Positions 60,268 to 64,000 of a DNA stretch of 64,000 bases are shown piece after piece. Source of the DNA: Neocallimastix lanati (nom. inval.) (lineage: Eukaryota; Neocallimastigomycota; Neocallimastigomycetes; Neocallimastigales; Neocallimastigaceae); the NCBI GenBank assembly GCA_016946835.1, contig JACVTC010000074.1, positions 1-64,000 on the forward strand, in the 5' to 3' direction. Numbering within the stretch: position 1 is the first letter of the stretch; the number at the start of each line of letters is the position of its first letter. Made by a program: the position numbers and the translations under genes. Under the pieces are notes generated by a model. That model saw only the letters and a program-made list of their open reading frames with translations. It was not told the origin of the DNA and ran no database searches.

Positions 60268-62640
60268 TGATACCAAAATTAATAATTAAAATAATGTATT
60301 AATATTTCAAAAAAAAAAAAAAAAAAAAAAAAAAAGATAGATAAATAAAAGTAGATAATTAATTTTTTAATCTATTATTGACAGTAATTTTTTTAATTTT
60401 TTTTTTTATTTTTTGAATGTTTGATTTCTTTTTATTTTTATTTTATCACTTTTAGTATTTTTATTGAGTTACTTTAATAGTTTTATAAAATCAATCCATT
60501 TAATGTTTTTAAAATAAATTTAAAATAATATTAAAATCGTGTTTATATTAATATATCATTTATTATCTAAAATTAAAAAAATTTTATTAGATAATAAATA
60601 ATATATTAATACAAAAACTATGAAAATAAATCCATAGTTTTATACCAGTATATTTTAAATTTTATATTATTATTTTAAATTTTATATTATTATTTTATTA
60701 TTATTTTAAAATTTAAAATATAATTTTAAGTTATTTATTATTAATTTATCTATAGAAATATATAATTTAATATTATAAAAGTTTATTAATATTTAAGTTA
60801 TAAATTTTATTTATATTTTTGATATTAATAATTATTATTTAAATCAATATATAATACAATTTTTTGTATAAATCAATATATAATACAATTTTTTGTATAC
60901 TAATATTTTTAACCAATGAAATTCATTTGTAATTAAATTTGATATAAATAATCAGGTTAATTTAGATTTAATTTATCAAATTTGAATTTATTGAGAAATA
61001 ATAAAAAGTATAATACTAAGAGAAAAATACTATAATAAAGGTTAAAATAATAACACAAAGCATTTTATGTTGTGATTAATATAATAAGATGTTTATTATT
61101 AAGAATATTTTATTATTAAGATATATTTTAAAAGAGATAATTTTTTATATTAAATTTATTTCATATTTTTATATTTTAGTTAATATTATTTAATTTATTT
61201 AGAGATTAATTATTGGTTGATATAAGTTAATAAATTTGTATATCAAAAATTACAAATTTTAATTTTAATACATTTAAAATGTATTATAAAATTAAAATTT
61301 ATGGTAGTTAAAATATTAAATGAAATATTCAAACCTTAATTAATATAAAATAAAATTTATTATTCAAACATAAATTAATGTCATAAATCAAATTTAAATC
61401 TAATGATTTTATAATATTTTTATTATGTGGCTTGTATAATTAATAATTTATGAAATATATTAATTATACATATAATTATTAAATTATGAAATAATTAATT
61501 CTATAACATAAATAAATTAATTGTTTTAATTATATTCTTACTATTTTAAATATATCTTTATAGTTATTAAATACTTTCTTAATAATTATAATAACATAAT
61601 AAACCACTTCTTTGAATTAAGAGAAGTGTGAGAAAGTTATTAAATAGTTTTAAAAATAAAATTAATTATAATTAATTTTATTTGATTAAATATATGTAAT
61701 TATTATAATAAAATTAAATAAATAATTTAATAACACTTTAATAAACCTAATAAATTTGTCCCAATAATACTTTCTTTAACCATGATTATATCAATAGATA
61801 ATTCAAAATTTAGATCAAGTTAAAAAAATTTATTTTTTTTTTTGTTCTTTATTAATATTAATTAAAAATATTTAGTTTAATTTTAACTCAAAAATTCTTT
61901 ATAAGTAATTTGGCAAGTAATTAATTAAGACATTAATTTTTATTAAATTATAAATTTTATATTTAATGGTTTAATGAAAATTATTTTTATTTTATTAAAT
62001 TTATTTTTTTTTTAATTTATTAATTATACAAACTTTATTTATAGAAAAGAAAAGTTCAAATCAAAAATAAAAATATAAATAAAGTTCATTGTTTTTGTTT
62101 TTTTTTTTAGATAATATTTAAAAGTTTTATATGGTTTTTTTTAATTAATTAAAAATAGAGAATACATTATAAATTATTTTTTTTAAGTAAAGATAAAAAT
62201 TAATGATAATATTTAATTTATTTCTTTTTATACATAACATTTATTTTATATATTATTAGATTCGATTTTTTTAATTATTAAGAATACAAATAGGAATTAT
62301 ATTAATTTAACTTACCTCTTTAAATAGAACTTTCTATGGAATAATATATTTTAATGATATTTATTATTATAATTTTACATTATTTGGTTTGAATAACAGA
62401 TTATTCCTAAATTTATCTTTTGATGTATTGATAAGAAATTTCGAAAATCTGTCTTCTAAATTATTTGTGATTTAATATACTTTAATTTTATTTTATTTTA
62501 TTTTTGCAATTTCTATTATTAAACATACTCTTTATATCAAAGTACTTATTAGTTTAAAGGATGATAAATTGGTTTATGCCATTATAAATTGGGTCTTTAC
62601 TACCTATATTTATATTAATAAATTCATAATAAAATATAAT
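60268..62640. other. AT-rich intergenic region
   Basis: No coding pattern. A 26-nt A-run lies at about 60310-60335 downstream of the gene. There is a direct duplication of AAATCAATATATAATACAATTTTTTGTATA (about 60842 and 60869), GTGGCTTGTATAA at 61427, and inverted ATTTATTATCTAA/TTAGATAATAAAT near 60557-60600. Confidence 0.5.
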
Positions 62641-64000
62641 TTTGTTAATATATTTAGGTATCAGATACGGTGTTTTCCGCATTCGCTCAAGCTGTAGTAT
62701 TCTGATAACGTCGTTGATGTAGACACATAATGTTGAAATTAGAATACCAGCTAGTTGGTGAATTACGTATTTTAATTAAGAGTTCAGTAGTCGATCTCCT
62801 CCCAGTTTGGATATCCCCTTCAAAATTAACATTATTTGAAAATTTTTATACATTATCCCAATCTTCTAAAGTAGGATCATTTGAATTTCCTGTTGTCTTA
62901 CTTTGAATAGAATATCTGACCTTGTACAAATGGTTTTATATAACAAATTCCCTATTGCATTTCTATAATTGGTTTTATTGAATTTAATTTTAATTAATTT
63001 TTCATTATTATTTGACTGAATATTTCTTAAAAAATATAAAATAAATAACGAGAAACTATTAAGATTTCTTCAATATATCATTTTTGTGTAAAAAGTATTC
63101 ATTTTTCTATTCAATAAATTTTATTCCTATCATGGATTCTACATTTCCAATATTTCAATTTTACATTTTCTTCTAATATTATGATTAATATATTTGATAT
63201 AATTATTACTTACTCTTTGGATGTCGTCTATACAAGCTCATAAAATATATGTTATTTTTTTTCTTTTTCTTGATTTATATATAGATATGGTTTATTAATT
63301 AGTATTTTAAATCTAATGCTCTTTAGAAATTAGTTTATTTCTTGTCATCTATTTTGTTTAAGTCCATAGAAAGCTTAATTTAACTTCAACTAACATTTAT
63401 TATAATCATTATGTCCTTCAAAGGTCCAATGTATATATTTTCATTATATTTTGCATTGAAATATACTGCATTTATATCAATTAGTTCAATATTGAGATTC
63501 TTTTGTGAAGTTATTGATGTTAAAATTATTACTGAAACATATATTGGCGTTTGGAAAATATGTCATAAAAATTCAATTCTCATATTTTTATTTGATGTAT
63601 AAATCACTTTGTAACTAATTGATGATTATTATAATTATATGAATTATTATTACTATATGTGCTTATCTCCCTGATTTTATTATATGGAATGAATTGAAAA
63701 TTTCAGGAGAACAATGATTCATGCAATTATCACTTGGATCACATTCAAAAAATACTTCATTACGTGATGGTATAATTTTATTATAAATTATATTTAAGAT
63801 TTTATATGTAGATAGGTTACCACTATAACCAAAAAATATTCAAGGAATTATATTATTATTAAATTTGCTTTGAAATTGTTTATGAAGAAAAAAAATTTGC
63901 AACATAATATACTAAGATATGAATAATCCTTTTTGGTTTAAGTACTTCAAAGAGGATCGATGAATTTATACTTCCAGAATTAGTAATTGTGTTTAGAGTT
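62640..64000 (-). pseudogene. Decayed copia pol running off the right edge
   Basis: Minus strand. From the window edge inward: an integrase C-terminal piece (GYSGNLSTYKILN ... NKIIPSRNEVFFECDPSDN, about 63.7-63.82 kb), RT pieces (IDINAVYFNAKYNENIYI and AFYGLKQNR near 63.35-63.5 kb), then NYRNAIGNLLYKTICTRSDI (about 62.9 kb) and RNase H landmarks (GDIQTGRRSTT, SPTSWYSNFN, about 62.65-62.83 kb). It has many stops and shifts, and no LTR is visible in the window. Confidence 0.8.

Noticed and set aside
63411-63602. 63-codon plus-strand frame
   Set aside because: It overlaps minus-strand copia RT remnants (ALYGLKQ-type block just downstream), so it is a shadow.

Overview
The window looks like nuclear DNA from an anaerobic gut fungus (Neocallimastigomycota, the Neocallimastix/Piromyces/Anaeromyces group). 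The intergenic sequence is extremely AT-rich, with long homopolymer and (TTATTTA)n tracts. The proteins are rich in Asn, Lys, Ile and Glu. The gene content also fits: a giant Cys-patterned GYY-repeat surface protein resembling the ScaA-type scaffoldins of fungal cellulosomes, a secreted LRR protein with a Thr/Lys linker and a CBM18 chitin-binding domain, and a bacterial-type GT-D glycosyltransferase on a secreted Cys-rich leader. The assignment comes from sequence style and protein families only; no species is identified.

Layout. 1-12349 (+): 3' part of a huge scaffoldin-like gene, with two frame breaks near the left edge. 13.0-21.3 kb: an AT-only satellite-like block with a higher-order period of 1679 or 1924 bp. 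22.7-23.8 kb (+): secreted GT-D-family glycosyltransferase. 24.7-30.9 kb (+): a nearly complete Ty1/copia element with 234-bp LTRs differing at about two positions and a TTTTA target duplication, yet with broken frames, mutated catalytic motifs and a 557-bp insertion in the integrase. 31.2-34.4 kb: a decayed MULE transposase with FLYWCH domain (-) between candidate inverted termini. 34.8-40.7 kb: a graveyard of Ty3/gypsy (-) and copia (+) fragments. 40.9-44.1 kb: a perfect 39-bp hairpin, a tRNA-derived SINE and two inverted-repeat elements. 45.5-48.7 kb (-): an 11-exon LRR-CBM18 gene. 49.0-49.4 kb: a second SINE copy. 49.6-50.6 kb: satellite-like repeats in inverse orientation. 51.4-53.7 kb: more gypsy/copia remnants. 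54.2-54.9 kb: a minisatellite. 57.0-60.3 kb (+): a 7-exon gene for an 834-residue repeat-rich, probably nuclear protein. 62.6-64.0 kb (-): a decayed copia pol running off the window.

How the genes relate. The scaffoldin-like protein and the LRR-CBM18 protein are both predicted to be exported and could act at the cell surface or in the extracellular plant-degrading apparatus. The GT-D protein is predicted to enter the secretory pathway. Nothing suggests that they are co-regulated. Most of the remaining sequence is transposon-derived. The strongest new-looking items are the unusually GC-rich tRNA-derived SINE family, the GT-D fusion, the uniform phase-2 one-exon-per-LRR gene, and recurrent G-to-A (TpG to TpA) damage at key transposon codons. 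Exon structures were worked out by hand from GT/AG sites and frame continuity.
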